From Burhinus oedicnemus (lineage: Eukaryota > Chordata > Aves > Charadriiformes > Burhinidae), in assembly GCA_008921705.1 (NCBI GenBank), contig VFFE01007192.1:1099554-1163553 (forward strand): 64,000 nucleotides of DNA, in the 5' to 3' direction. The position numbers were made by a program, and so were the translations under genes. This document shows positions 13,601 to 26,425 of this stretch, in pieces (positions within the stretch are counted from its first letter, which is position 1; each line of letters begins with the position of its first letter). The notes under the pieces are model-generated. The model searched no databases. It worked only from the letters and a program-made list of their open reading frames with translations, and was not told the origin of the DNA.

Positions 13601-15429
13601 TGCTGTGCTCACTGCATGCTGGGTTAGGTCATTGTTGCTTCGTCCCATCTGTGTCAGAAACCATGATGTGCCAGAAACTGAGACCAGTCTAAACTTTTCA
13701 CCAGCCAGCAGCTCTTCCAGACTTCTCACTCCCAGCCCCCAGAGCACTTTTAGTGCACAAACCACAGACCCTGGTCTGCAGCAGCTCCCTGTCAAGCCTT
13801 CCCGCTCAGAGCAGCCCAAGCCCACCATCAACCAGAGACACCTCCTCTCTGGTTTTGAAGTGACAGCCAACCCTTAAAACAAACATTGCCATGTGCTGGC
13901 TTCATTCTGAACTGACAAGCATCTCCAGTAGCGCCCTATCCGTCTGAGACCCAGTCTCCCCTGGCCATCCAGTTTCCACTGAGACAGTGGCATCCTGATG
14001 GTAAACTGGTATGATCAGCTGCCCTCCATCAAGCTGTTAATTAGTCACTGTTTCGGTCCCAGTTTTGTGACTGATTTTGTGCTGGCTCTGGCTTTGAGCT
14101 GTGCTTCATTACAAAATGTGATTTGGCTTAAAGGAAAACCCTTAAGTATCTGGCTTGTCTTGTGGGAAAAAACTCATCATTCTTTTACTGTTTTTATTCC
14201 AGAATAATTTACAGGATTTATTCTCGCTAGGGTAACCATATATAGCTCTCATTACATCTAACATGACTGATTGGCTGCAGAAAAGATAGAAAGTCTTACA
14301 TAACTACGTCATACAAATGAAAGGCTGATGACTGCTTGGCCCATGTCCAATTAGCAAATCAACTCTGTGTCATTCCTTGAAGAAGAAAACACAGCATTTC
14401 AGTTACAAAACCCACTATTGCATTTGCTATCTTTGCTATTTTTATGGCATTTATTCCTGCATGTGCTGGGGTAGAATTTGGAGATTTGTCTGTTTTTATT
14501 CTCATTACTAAATTGTAGGCTTAGGATCTGGTTAAGGCTGACTCCAGCATGGTGTCAGTTTAAGTTCCTATGGGGACCATGGTCTGGGTCGGACGTTAGG
14601 ATGCTTTCCTGTATCTGCTGTAGATCTTCCACCTAATGTCAGGGCAAGATGTTTTGTCAAGCTGTGACTCAGTCTTTCTGTTGTAGAATAGATATAATAT
14701 TGAAATAATTGGGATTTTTATGTGGAAATTCCTATTAATTAAAGGGACTGATATCGTACTATCAGAAACTACCTCTGGACACAGTGTAAGTAGCTGTTGC
14801 ACTGACTTGCACTGGTAGGTAGTGCAATTGATACAAGGAAGACCTAAGAAGCCTGCCAGAAAATGGAAGATTTCATCCTCTTCTAGCGTACATCCATTAA
14901 AGGTACTAATGCATACCAGCTATGGATGGTATTCCTTTTAGTTCATGCTTTTAGAATTCATAACCCATTCAAGCATTTATCGTAAAACTTTGCTCATTAA
15001 CATAACACTGGGGGCTTTTAAATGCTTAGAATAGGCTGCCTTACCCATATAAGAGGTGTATAAACACCATCAAAGAAGTGGCCCTACTGGCTGTCAAAAG
15101 ATGAAAACATACCATCATGCTGATTAGCAGAATTTGACTATTTGGAGTAGGATACGCATACATTTTAGTGTTGAAGGTCCTGACTTCAAATGCAGCTTGA
15201 AATGCAATCAGTCAGTGTCACTCACATGCCACTTCCCTCAGATTTTACACCTCATGGATCTAAAGGACTTCCTTTTGTAGGAGGTTTTGTTCAAAAGCGC
15301 TATGTTTTTATTTGAAAGCCACGTGTTTTTTCTGAGTTTCCTGTTCTCTCACATTATTTCATTAACAGTGTGCCTCTGGACGGGGATTTTTTTTTTTTAA
15401 TTGATTTCTTCTTAATTGCTACCCCTTAG
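7662..15429. other. Unassigned DNA between CR1 and a candidate exon
   Basis: No gene or recent transposon is recognised. The largest open frame is on the minus strand at 9895-10365 (156 codons). It sits in a locally GC-richer patch that is also open on the plus strand at 9980-10252, and it resembles no family I know. A second patch with open frames on both strands is 13478-13877. Around 12420-13080 the sequence contains AT-rich homeodomain-type motifs without simple repeats and could be a conserved non-coding element, but conservation cannot be judged from one sequence. Confidence 0.55.
9086..9122 (+). other. AATAAA signal followed by genomic poly(A): possible retrocopy 3' end
   Basis: A canonical AATAAA hexamer at 9086-9091 is followed 19 bases later by a 12-base A run starting at 9111. 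That is the spacing of a cleaved, polyadenylated mRNA copied back into the genome. Upstream, however, there is no recognisable coding sequence, and I could not identify a flanking target-site duplication. It could equally be a chance A run beside a real or chance polyadenylation signal. Confidence 0.25.
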
Positions 15430-15495
15430 ATATTCCTCAAGAGTGTGAAGGCACAATCCAGTGTATTGAAACATTGTTCCTTGGCTACACCAGAG
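15430..15495 (+). other. Candidate 66-nt exon, unrecognised protein or lncRNA
   Basis: A 66-nt segment is bounded by a convincing 3' splice site and a near-consensus 5' splice site. Upstream are 12 T residues (15387-15398), further pyrimidines and CCCCTTAG; downstream is AGAG followed by GTAAGAAATG. Two of three frames are open. The third frame reads ECEGTIQCIETLFLGYTR near its end, with two Cys, and would be phase 1 to phase 1. The first frame, phase 0 to 0, is also open. The length is a multiple of three, so inclusion would keep frame. I do not recognise either peptide. Sixty-six open bases between GT-AG sites can arise by chance in a 64-kb window. Confidence 0.25.
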
Positions 15496-18400
15496 GTAAG
15501 AAATGAATTTATTGTTTAGCATTCGTGTACCTTCTTTATCATCAGTGATACCCATTACGTGGGAGGGGTGTTGGGATAGAAACGAAAAGCTTGATAAATC
15601 AGAGATAAGCTCAGCATCCTGGCACCTTAAATGCTGAACTGTGCATTAGGAATGGAGAGTCAGCTCTGCTCATGCTTCCAGCTGTTATTAATCCTGACAT
15701 GTTCAGAGATTTTTGGCACATGCTGTTTTAACCTCCTGCAGTTTAAATACATTTAACATTCTCCCTCCCTCTTCCCCATAATGACTGTAATGTGTGATTT
15801 TGTTTTATCTCAGTAATCATATCCTTCTCCCTCTGAGAACAAACTCAGCACAGCACCCCAGACACAGGCGTAGGAAGAGCAGGCTTATCTGTTTGTACAG
15901 AATGTGCCATTGCTTGTTACCATAGAGCTAATGCCACTTAATAACATTTAAATAATAATTTATATTGCAAAATATAACTTATTCTGTTGTGACCTGATAA
16001 GACTAACTGCCATTGATTATTTGCAGTATTACCAATGGATGCTTAAAAACAAGTACTGGGAGAAAAAGAAAACATTTTCATAATAAGATACATTGGTTGC
16101 TGGGCTTGTCAGTAAGTACCTAGGCTCGTGAGGATTTTAAAAACATTCATTATGAACCAGTGTTTTTTCCTGCCTACGTCCTTCCCCATGGAGCCCCAGC
16201 TGCCAAATTACTTCTGTATGTTAGCTGGGCAAACTCAGTGCTAAATCTCTTTCCATGTTCTCTTTCATTACGGGACTACATGATATCTGGGGTAAGGGTA
16301 CGTGTCAGGGAAATGGTTCCTAAAGGGGTATACACACTTTGGAGGAACACACTTGAGGAAAGCCTGGAAATGCTGCTCACAGGGCAATAAAACATAAAAC
16401 CTGAGCTCAGACCAGCAAACGTTGGCTCTGTTAATTGCAGTGGCGCAATGACTGTGAGTAAGATTTACATTAGTTAGGCTTGTCGGATCTGTAGCCTTGG
16501 GAAAGGCTCCACTGCAGTCAGTGACATTTTGCTACACGTTGGCAGACTGTGGCTATATCACTATAGAACAATAATTTTGTTTGTGACAGAAATTGCCCAA
16601 AGGGAGAATGAGGAATATCTGGATATCAAAATCAAGAAGAAAGAAGGAAAAAAGCGACAAGTCACTGTGTATTTGATGCAATTAACGCTATAAAACAAAG
16701 TGACTTCTTTCCTTTCCTAGAAAATATAGAGGTTTAAGCTATCGTAGAAAATCATTAAGTATGAAAGGGAGTAAGAGTTCTGGGGAACAATCTCAATTTC
16801 TAAAAGTGAAAATAGCTGGATAGCATTCAGGAATTCACCAATATCAGACCATTTAGAATGTGTTTAAAAATCCAATACCACAGCATAGCTATAGCTAGAT
16901 AACGCTCACACACTACAGGTGAGGTCGGAAGGGGTGGGCACTGCAGGAACAGGGCACACAGCAACTGGGATGCTGAAAGAAGAGCATCTTTAGGTTGGCA
17001 TACAGGCATCAGTAGGAAAAACTGAAATAAAGGTTCATCTTTTAAATCCCACATTTTCTGATGTCTTGATGCTGCAATCATGAAGCATTTCTGTTTACAA
17101 AGGGTTCACAAGTGAAAACCAATCTTCCCAAGATAGCTGCCTAAACCCTTGCTTTTAAGAGTGCGGTGGGACTTTCTCTGCTCTTCAGGAAGGAGGAGCT
17201 GGTCTCTGTCTTCTACTCCTATTTCTCAGCACCTATTAAAGATCATCTGAGCACTAGAAGTTGGAAGCTTAGGATTCAATTCCCTTTTGAGTAAATGAGA
17301 TTTTAATTCCTTTTAGGTGTTTGGGATGACTTCAAAGGTGGATGGACACTAAAATAGGAAATAAATCACTAAATATGTTTTTAAAAGTTGAGTTTAGGAG
17401 GGGAGGGGCTCCAGAGGGTTGGAATTTGACCCTTAGCCCCTTGGCCCTATAAAGCCCCCTGCTTAGGCATATAAGGTTTCCCTGACATAAACCTGGCGTA
17501 ACACAGTAGTGCATTAGGCCTGCGGTATTTTGATATTTACCAGGTGTGCCTGGATAATGGGCAATTTAACTTTTCCAGCCAACCAGCTCTAATGGCCCAA
17601 TTTCACTTTTCTCAGCATCAGTTACTGATTGTGATATTTGTCTAGTATTATGTTTGACCCTCCAAAGATGTATGTGCATTTACCTTCCACTGACTTCAAT
17701 GTCATTAGCTGGAGTGAACAAAAGTAAAGGGAGTGGGTAGGTCTTTGGAGGATCAGACTTACTTTACCTTAAATTCTAAAATTTACATCTAAAGGACATC
17801 ATGTCAAACTGGTGCAATTCTGGTGGCATTCTACTGGAAGAACATGGATATTTATAGAAGTAAGGTAGGGGCACACTTGATTATGCTCTTAACAGATGGC
17901 ATTTAGTAAAAAATAAGAGGGGGAAAAACATCATTAACCAAAGGTGAACTTTATTAAGTTTTTTATTACTGAAGATGGAGCTTTGGCTGTTGTTACTGTA
18001 AGGACATTTTTATATTCAATATTTATGAGAGTGTCTCTTTTCAGATATCTATTTGAGGTAGAAAAATCCATTTTTATTAAATAACTTCCTGTGGATTAAA
18101 GTAATGCTTCCAAAACCATGTGTCCTCAAATATGTCAGTAATATTTTTCCATGAGTTTTTTATAAAATATAGAATTATGTGGGGTTTGTCAAAAAATGAG
18201 AAACAAATGGCATCAATAACTTAAATATCTTAATTATACTGGTGGTATGAAAACTACACTGAACAGTTCAATATAATACTACAGAAAACATCTAAAAGAC
18301 AATGCTCGTTCTATACAGTATTGACACAATATGTGTAGTGTAATATAATACACTTCTTAATACAATCCATTCTAGACAGCAGCTAGCCAGAAATTTTACC

Positions 18401-21400
18401 AATTTGCCATATAACATTTGCTCTATGTAAAACTAAACTCAGACTAGAAGAAACTGCAGTAATTTTCTGGGCCTTGTTTAATAGTGGTATAAGTTATTTT
18501 TGTTGACAGAATGCCCAGAATATGCTGTTAAAATCAAGTAACCATTTTAACAGGTGCTGTAAAAAGTTAATTTGCAGTAACTTCTGTTCAGAATACCTTA
18601 TCGACTGAGTTGACCTGACAGGCTAAGGGGAGGGCTGAGAACGACACAAGTAGTTACAGTGACAAAATCTTGTCTGAAAAAAGAGGAATTATTTTATGAG
18701 TCTGATCAAGAACCTCTTCAAACATTGTTTCACATGCACATTTAGAAATATTTTTGTTCATTTTCCTAAATAAAAGACCTGGCTTTTCACACTTCTGTGA
18801 AGTCATTTCCACCTGTTGTAGTATCTGATATTGATGTTGTCCTCAGACAACACAAGTGTGAATAATGACTGTAAATGCAGGGTATCTGTGCAACTGTGAG
18901 CAGGGATGTTCCTTGAAAAAAATATCCTTTTTGTTGTGGATAGATGAGCTGTAGCTGGCCTATGAGTCACTTCACCTTTGCTTGCCTAGACTCTTTGACC
19001 TGTCAAGTAATTTATGATGTCCCTGAAGAAATATTAGCTACAGTAAAAGTCAGCTTTTCACAAAAGTTGGAATCAGAGCCTGAGAGGAACTTTGGATAAA
19101 GTTCAGTACCAAACACTATGGGCATTTTATACTTCTTCGAGCTTTGTCCTTTTTCTTTCTGGGCTAGAAGCTTGCTCAGGCTCTGCCGAGCACTTGCGAC
19201 TTTTGTTATACTGTGTTTGCTTGTGTCCACCAAAGTCTGAATGAGTTCAAGAAGCTAGATTATGAATTAGTAGTTTTTTCTTTCATCTTTTCAGCTCAGA
19301 CAAGGAGTGTTATGATCTCTTGTACATCTGTGCTGTGATTTCCCTTATTGGTTCCTGCTTACGTTTTTTGTGCATTTCAGGTTCCCAATGCAAGTTCTTT
19401 CCTTCTGAATGGCAGCTGTTAGCTGTGAAAGCTGCTTGCTCTGTGTCCTGAATTTTCCCATCCAGTTCTACTGATTGCACTTCCTTTAAATTACCAGCAA
19501 AAATCATTACATAGTAATTCTGCTTTTTAAGGTTACAATGATTTGAAGGCTCTTAAACCTATCTATATGTTTGCTATATAGTTTCAATCTCATGCTACAC
19601 ATTTATCTAAATGTGAATCTGGTATTGTCCACAATGGTTTTCTCGTGTTTTCCTTGGGGACAAATAGTCCAAAGCTAGATTTAACAATGATGACCTGTGT
19701 TAAGTAAGTCTATTTGAATGAAAATTATCTTTGAGGAGAGAATTTGCAAAGAGAGGAGCACTTGGAGCTGTTGAAGAGAGTATGTTTAAATTACAGGACA
19801 GACTGGTGGATCACTGTTGCACTGAGAATGCACAGTCCGAGAATACGCTTAGTAATTCCGAATCAGTGATCATGCCTGGAGTTTTCAGAAAACTCTGAAA
19901 AATTATGTGGTATCTATTCAGGGATGCTCCAGTCTAAAACAGTGGCCAAAGAGGGAGCTCCACCAACATCCAGTATGTGGCAGATGAACAGTGCTGTTGC
20001 AATTATCAGATCAATACTTCTGTTGAAAGCTATCATTTTGACAACCAAGCTAACACTGTAGGGGTTTTTCCCAAATAATAAGAGGTATATTTTGTTAAAT
20101 ATTTTGAACATGTTGATTTACAGTCTTCTCTCTAGATTGCATGAGAAGGCTAGATATATGCAGTAGTACTGAGACATAAATTCCTGCTACAAACATAATG
20201 ACTTATCAGGCTCTTCGTCCCAAGAGCATTTTAAAATTATGTTTGGTACAATTTACAGTCTGTGGAAAAGAGGTAGCACCAGAAAAATGAATTATTCTTG
20301 TGATGGTGCTTTGTTAGTTTTGAATCAGATCAACATTTGAATCAAAGGACCTTTTTGGGTGTTAGAGTAATATCAATGTAAAAAGCATATTCTGTTTTGT
20401 TAAAACATCAAATGAAATAAGCTGTCAAAAAACTTCCTTATCCATTCAGTAAGCAGAATTATAAGATAAAATGCATTCATGGCTCCCGTTGGACATGTAT
20501 TTGTAAGTCATTTACTGCTTTCATCTCTTTCAGTTTCTTTTAAATTTAAACAGCTCCTACTCTTCATACCAGAGGCCTTATCTGTGGCAGTCTTTATCAT
20601 CATTACATCAGCACTAGTATTTCAAAGATCTAAGGGCAACTTTCCTGAGACATGGCAGGTAAAACCAAGAGATACAAACAAAGCCAGTAGGAGGCATCAC
20701 AACTCCGTTTATCATTGGGTCCAAAACAAACCCTAAAGGGGGGAAATCCTTGTATAGAACATGGATTATTAGCCAACTGTATTACCAGTATGCATTATAC
20801 TGATGTAACTATAATTGAAGCTTCTGGTCTTCGCATAATTTGTAGTCCACATATCTTGAGTATCCTTCTGGGTTTGGCAACTACTTTGGAAGTCATTCTG
20901 GAGAATGACAGCGGAGGCAGACCAGAAGTCTGAAGTGAGACTTCTGATTTTCTTCTGGTCTCCCTCCTGACAGTCCCACAGACAAAGAAAGCAAATGTGT
21001 TTGCCAAGGCTAGGACACTCAATCTCCCTATAAATAACACCTGATTCAGGGCCCAGTTATGCATCTATTGGAGTACTGTTTTGAAGATAGTTTTTTACTT
21101 CGTCTGAATTTGGGCCTTAGACTAATATTATTCATTGAATACCAGTTATGCTAGAGTCAAAGACATCTAGATATTTCCATATTTCATATCCTTACTCCCT
21201 TTTTAAATCTAAACAGCATGATTGAGATATGTTTACACTTTTATTCCCCAGAGGTGATGTTACAACAATAGTTGTCACACTGTCGTCGATGGCAACGTTA
21301 TAAATTCAGGGCTGTCTTTCCCAGGTGAATGTTTGAATCCAAATGAAGCCTGACAAGCTCCCAATAATTTCAGGCTCACAACAGTATGCCTCGTGATGAG

Positions 21401-22539
21401 TCATGCAATTTGAATGCAGCTGCAGTGAGATTTGATCACTGGTAAACGGTATTTTTCGATCTGATGGGTTCCTCATCTTGTATTCACTATTGATAATTTT
21501 ATCCATAGTAATTTTCTAGAAAACTTGGCCTCAGGCTGAGGCCTTATCACCAGTTTGTCCTTGGTTACGTGGTCTCAGAGATCTTCACTGGAATTGTGGA
21601 CACTCAGGAGCTGTGTTGCAGGTCTAAACTGCAGTATAATGTAGCAGTTCTTGAGGTAGTTTAGGAAGTTGAATTAATCCAGCTGCCACATCACATATCT
21701 TCACATGAGCTAATTTTCCCTTTTCTCATCTGGTTTGGTTGCTAACTGTTATATAGTGTGTTTAGAAATTTCCTCCACAGGCACTGTAGATATATGTTTG
21801 TCCACCCACTCACTCAAAACACTGGCCATATTCAGAACAGTCTGCTTTATGGGGGAGTGCAGAGGACAGGTAAATTGCCATGAGACATGTAAACCGTAAT
21901 CACTCCGGAAAGGTGCTACAACGTGCCCCTTTGTATGTGACTGCACTTCCCTGACCATCAATGGCTTTGCATCTACAGAAAGTCATTTTCATCAGCAGCA
22001 GTACTGATGTAAGAGTGAACAACTCAAGATAAATCAACATCTGCCAGGAAAGAGTGTCTGTCTACTGCCTGTCATTTTCCATTCACATACTATACAGATG
22101 GCCAAGACCTTCCTAGGATTGTTACATGGGGTATATATTATGTATCTTTCTTTCATATTCTGAAAAATGCAGACAGTATTTCAAGGTACCTTTTTCTGTG
22201 TACTAACAGGCAATCTGTCTTACCACATATTATTACCTTTTAGTTCCTCCTTTTTTTGTTAGATTTATTTTTGTATGTTTGTATAAACATATTTTTAAGA
22301 GGGAGTTTTGCCATTTGTTTGAATGAGGTCAAGATTTCCAACCTGTTTCTTTTAAGATGGGGCTACAGCCAGGACCCATCTGCCATAACCTCTTCAGATT
22401 TTCAGGCCCCTAAGGCTACAGTGCAACATGAGGAGAGAGAGAAGAAGTTGTATACATGCCTAATCTGGAGATCCCTGTTCTTATATTTTGGTTTCCAGTA
22501 ATACACTTACATAAAAGTCATAGCCATAAGCAATTGTCA
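15496..22539. other. Unassigned AT-rich DNA, no gene recognised
   Basis: Open frames here are all short (85-89 codons at most, for example 20479-20736 plus and 20795-21064 minus), overlap in opposite directions and carry no recognisable motif. Apart from the inverted repeat at 17656-17754, annotated separately, I see no mobile element. The interval is best treated as intronic or intergenic DNA. Confidence 0.55.
17656..17754. repeat. Imperfect inverted repeat, about 100 bp, possible ancient MITE relic
   Basis: The left arm GACCCTCCAAAGA (17656-17668) pairs with the right arm TCTTTGGAGGATC (17742-17754) at 12 of 13 positions, across a spacer of 73 bases. The spacer contains CACTGACTTCAATG, which resembles the core of old palindromic repeats common in reptile and bird DNA (from memory). 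A weaker similar string, CCATTGAAGTCAACT, occurs near 60437. The element may be a decayed miniature transposon or simply a hairpin; no flanking duplication is evident. Confidence 0.4.
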
Positions 22540-24520
22540 TCATGGAAATGGTGGCTGAAAGGTATCTCTACACATCTCCTAGTCCAACCTCCCACTCAAA
22601 CTAGTGGCTATTCCCAACATCAGTAAGCCTTGGCTTTGTCCAGTCTAGTCTTAAAAACCCCCACGGAAGATGCCACAACCTCTCTGGGCCCCCATTTCAG
22701 TGTTGCACCACCTTCCTGGTCAAGCAGGTTTTCCTAATGTTCAGGCTGAACATATCAAGCCCCAATTTGTGACCACAGAACCTTGCTGTACCATCTTGCT
22801 CTACCAAGAATACATTGGCTCCACTATCTTTGTAATTAGCCTGCAAGTTTTGTAGGTTGCAATTAGATTTCCCCTTAGCCTCCATTTCAGCAGACTAAAT
22901 AAGCCCAATTCCTTCAGTGTCTGTGGGTCACGTGTCGTAGGTCCCTATCTCCGCAACCCACTGGTGAACACCGTCCAGTTTCCCCACCATGTCTTTTGAA
23001 ATGGGACAATCAAAATTGAACCCAGCATTGCAGAGGTGACTTCACCAGGACCAGTTAGAGGGGGATAGTAATTTTCTTTAGTCTGCTGGCCATAATCCCC
23101 TTAATGAAATTCATTACACGGTTTGCTTTATTTGTGATGAGAGCATACTGTTGGTTTATATTCACCCAAGTGTCCACTGTAATGACCTTTTCAGCACGAT
23201 ATTTCAGCTCCTTTTCAGCAGGGCTGTTGGCCAGCCCACCATGTCTCAGCCTGTACTGATGCATAGGAATTCCCATCCTGGATGCAGGCCTTTGTACTTC
23301 TTGGTGAACTTCGTGAGGTGTCTGTTGGCCCAGATCTCAAATTTCCCAAGGCCTCTCTAGGTTGAAACCTTGGCCATTTATTGTATCAGTCACTGTTCCT
23401 AATATGCAGATTTGCTGAGAACACATTGTGTGTCACCATCCAGGTCACTGATGAGGACAATGAACAACATGGACCCCAGTGCTGATGTACAGATTATAAG
23501 ACTACACTGTTCGTCACCCTCTGCCAGCCAGACATCAAGTCACTGATCACTATCATCTGTGCCTGCCAGTTCAGCCAGGTTTCTAGCAGTCTATTTGTCC
23601 TGAACATGTTTCCTGTGCTTACAAACAAGAATACTGTGAGACACAGCATCAAAAGCCTCACTGAAATCAATGTTCTTTAAAATCATCACTCTCTCCTTAT
23701 CCACATCGCCAATTATTTTTCTACAGAAGGCCATCAGGTTGGTTAAACAAGACTTGCCCGTGTAAATCTGTGTTGACTGTTCCTAATTACTTTCTTGTCC
23801 TTCACATGCTTGGAAATGGATTTCAAGAGATTTTTCCAAGGACTGACGTGAGGCTGACTGGCCTATAGCTCCCTGGGTCCTCCGTCCTGCCTTTTTTGGA
23901 AACAAGAATAGTGTTATCTTTTTTCAACTTAAAAGAGACCTACCCTGTTTGCCACTGTTTTTCACAGATGATGATAATACTATCATCACCACATCCACAA
24001 GCTCTGCCAGCATCCTTATGTGAATCTCATTATATCCATGGATCACAATGAGTTTCACTTCTCTAAGGAATTCCCAACCTGTTGTTCCCCCACTGCTTTC
24101 TGCACTCCCCCTTCTCAAACTGTCCTGGTAAACACAGAGGTCTGGGAGGAGGCTTCGCTTACCAATATAAGTAGGCATTCAGTTCTTCAATGTTTTTGAT
24201 GTTGTTCATGGTTGTCCCCTCTAGCCATTGATTCTGTATTTTTTCCTGAGTTTCCTTTTGCAAATAGTATGACTGTAAAGTCCCTTGTTGCTGTGCTAAA
24301 TGTCCCTCACCCATCTTAGCTCCAGACAGGCTCTGATCTTCCTGGTTTCATCCCTAAGTACCCCAGGTAATGCTTTTTTAGTCTGTTGTTGCTGTTGTTG
24401 TTGTTGTTGTTGCCTGTACCTTTTTCTACCTCTTCTATGTTTCCTTTTTGTGTTTTAGTTCAATAAGATACTGCCTGCTTAGCCAAGCAGAGCTTCTGCC
24501 AAAATTCCCAGCCTCCCTGC
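22540..24520 (-). mobile_element. Old CR1 LINE, minus strand, linker plus RT plus 3' end, heavily decayed
   Basis: Read on the minus strand, the element runs from the linker upstream of the reverse transcriptase (24476-24509, matching the same linker in the CR1 at 27.8 kb) through the RT to the 3' end near 22540. Recognisable pieces include a decayed palm motif equivalent to LDFSKAFD near 23650-23680. At 23055-23276 are MHQYRLRHGG, SPAEKELKYRAEK and INQQYALITNKANRVMNFIK, matching the CR1 segment MHQYRLGG..SSPAEKDLG..SQQCALVAKKAN. Near 22697-22885 a decayed version of [24 protein letters not shown] is visible. The final repeats of the tail are eroded. Numerous frameshifts and substitutions make it clearly older than the copies at 6 and 52 kb. 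A TTG microsatellite has expanded inside it. Confidence 0.88.
24385..24412. repeat. (TTG)n microsatellite inside the old CR1
   Basis: About nine TTG units with one interruption (TTGTTGCTG then uninterrupted TTG). It lies within the linker part of the minus-strand CR1 and may be length-polymorphic. Confidence 0.9.
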
Positions 24521-26189
24521 ACAACAAGATGGTTAACTTCTGAGATTTCAGTAAGTTTTTGAAAAATCAGCCAGCTTTTCTTACTAGAGAATACGTATGC
24601 ACCACTTTGGCTGGAGATTACACGTATTGTGACTTGCCTTCATTTCCCTCAAATATTAAAAAAGCTTCTATAAGTGGTAGAAACAATATTGTTTAATTAC
24701 CCAGTTAAACAGCTTTTCTTCTTTAAATAACAGCTGTACTATGCTTCAAATAGGCATATGTTATAGTACCAGAAAGAGGTACTATAACTATATATAGGAA
24801 GAGGGAGTGGGGGTAGATCGTACGCACATTCATTCACTGTAGAAAATTCTTCACGTCCTTATCGGCTCTGGACAGAGAGAGGTTCTGCATTTAGCCATTC
24901 CCTTCCCTCTTCCAGGGACCACATTACCCCGAGAGTCAGTCTGCTGCTCGGCTGCCCCTTGAGTCACCTTAATCTGAAGAAAATCTCCCATGGGCTTTCA
25001 GGAAGAAATATACCTTTTCTTCATTCCATGAAAAGACCTCCCGTTCTTGCACCTGCACATAGCCTCTCCTTCCTCCTCCTCCCTCGAGCTAGTGCAGCGT
25101 TGTACCCTGGGCTGTCTGGCCATGTAACACTTGTCACAGTGGAGCTGACTGTTGCTTACCTGTCCCAGAAGGAAACCCACCTCACCATATCCTGTAGGGC
25201 CAACCTCTTCCAGGTGCTGCCTGCTTCCCTTTCCTCACTGCAAAATCCCAAATCCACCCACCACCTCCATAGTTCTGCAACTGTACCTTAACCTTAGCTA
25301 AGGAGTGTTGGTCATTGCTTCAATAATAAGAGTAAAATCTTTATTCTGCATTAATTTAGAACTGGAATTTGAATTCCTGAACATCCCAAAGCCGTTGATA
25401 TGGTTACTCTCTTTACCCTCTATACAGTGCTTCTGAAGATGTTGAAAGCCAACATAACTAGCAGAAGATGTAAGAGTAATGAGTATTTGTAAGAGGAGAG
25501 GACTACAATTCCCCACTAAAATGATAAAGCAGTCATTTTGTGGTGATGGGATAATGGCAGGATAATTAAACACCTACTTCACATGCCTGATCTCTGCAGT
25601 TGTTGAGAGAGGGAGAACAGTTAGCTGATCCTTATTGTTTCCTGGAACATGATTGTATAAGCAGCACCCGTAGCAGATTAGAAAATACGATGCAGCTGAG
25701 AAACACAGGAGATGAAATCACTTTGGTTTAGAGAAGGAATTACTTGAGCTGCCTGGGAGAAGTCTCCGATCCTCCATTTTGAATAACAAGAGACCACCCC
25801 GTTACCAAAAACTAGAGGACCAACCCTGTCATTTTGGCAAAGGCTAAGAAAGCAGATGTTGCTAACGTTTAATATTACCTGAGCTGGGATGGCATTTTCA
25901 TACTTAAAGAATATAGTGAGTATTTGAAGGCAAAGAGTTGTTAGCCGGTGTCAGCATGAAACTGGAAACATATCATAGAGACTAATGTGATCTTTATCTG
26001 ATATGGTTAACAGGTTAACAGTGTGAAGTGGATTTGCATATATATTAGCAGCACTTTTCCAAACATAGATCATAAGAAACTAGCAAGGAAAGTCATGAGG
26101 CAGATATGAAGACTGGTCAGGGAAAATGGATTAATAATGGGTAGTAAGCGGGCCCCTGAAGGATCATAATAAATGATAAAGGATCCTCC
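24521..26189. other. Unassigned DNA between two CR1-like elements
   Basis: A 110-codon plus-strand frame at 24959-25291 and an opposing 60-codon minus frame overlap in a modestly GC-richer patch. Neither has recognisable motifs. The last 150 bases or so, from about 26040, may be the decayed upstream part of the CR1-like relic that begins clearly at 26190. Confidence 0.55.
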
Positions 26190-26425
26190 TGGCAGAATAT
26201 GACAAATGAGGTTGCCTGGAGCTATTTTCTATTTAACATTTATATTAGTGATTTAGAAATTGATTTGATATGGAGTGCATCAAAATTTACACATGACAAA
26301 AGCGTGAGGATTTTTAAAGTCGATACTTGGAGGACATGAATGGATTACAAAAGAATTTAATGAGGATGCAAAAACAAGGCCAGCATGTGGAATTTAATAC
26401 TGGCAAATAGAAAATATATGCTCAG
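26190..26425 (+). mobile_element. Very old CR1/L3-like RT relic
   Basis: Translation from 26232 gives FNIYISDLEIDLIWSASKF followed by THDKS. This aligns position by position with the CR1 segment [19 protein letters not shown] followed by ADDTK, which contains the catalytic box; the box is destroyed here. Immediately upstream, N-E-V-A-W-S-Y-F-L corresponds to the conserved [13 protein letters not shown] stretch. Further on, after frame shifts, EFNTGK at about 26390-26407 corresponds to KFNKAK of the CR1 consensus. The orientation is opposite to the CR1 copies on both sides. It is too diverged to assign a subfamily and is the sort of remnant that masking programs often miss. Confidence 0.75.
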
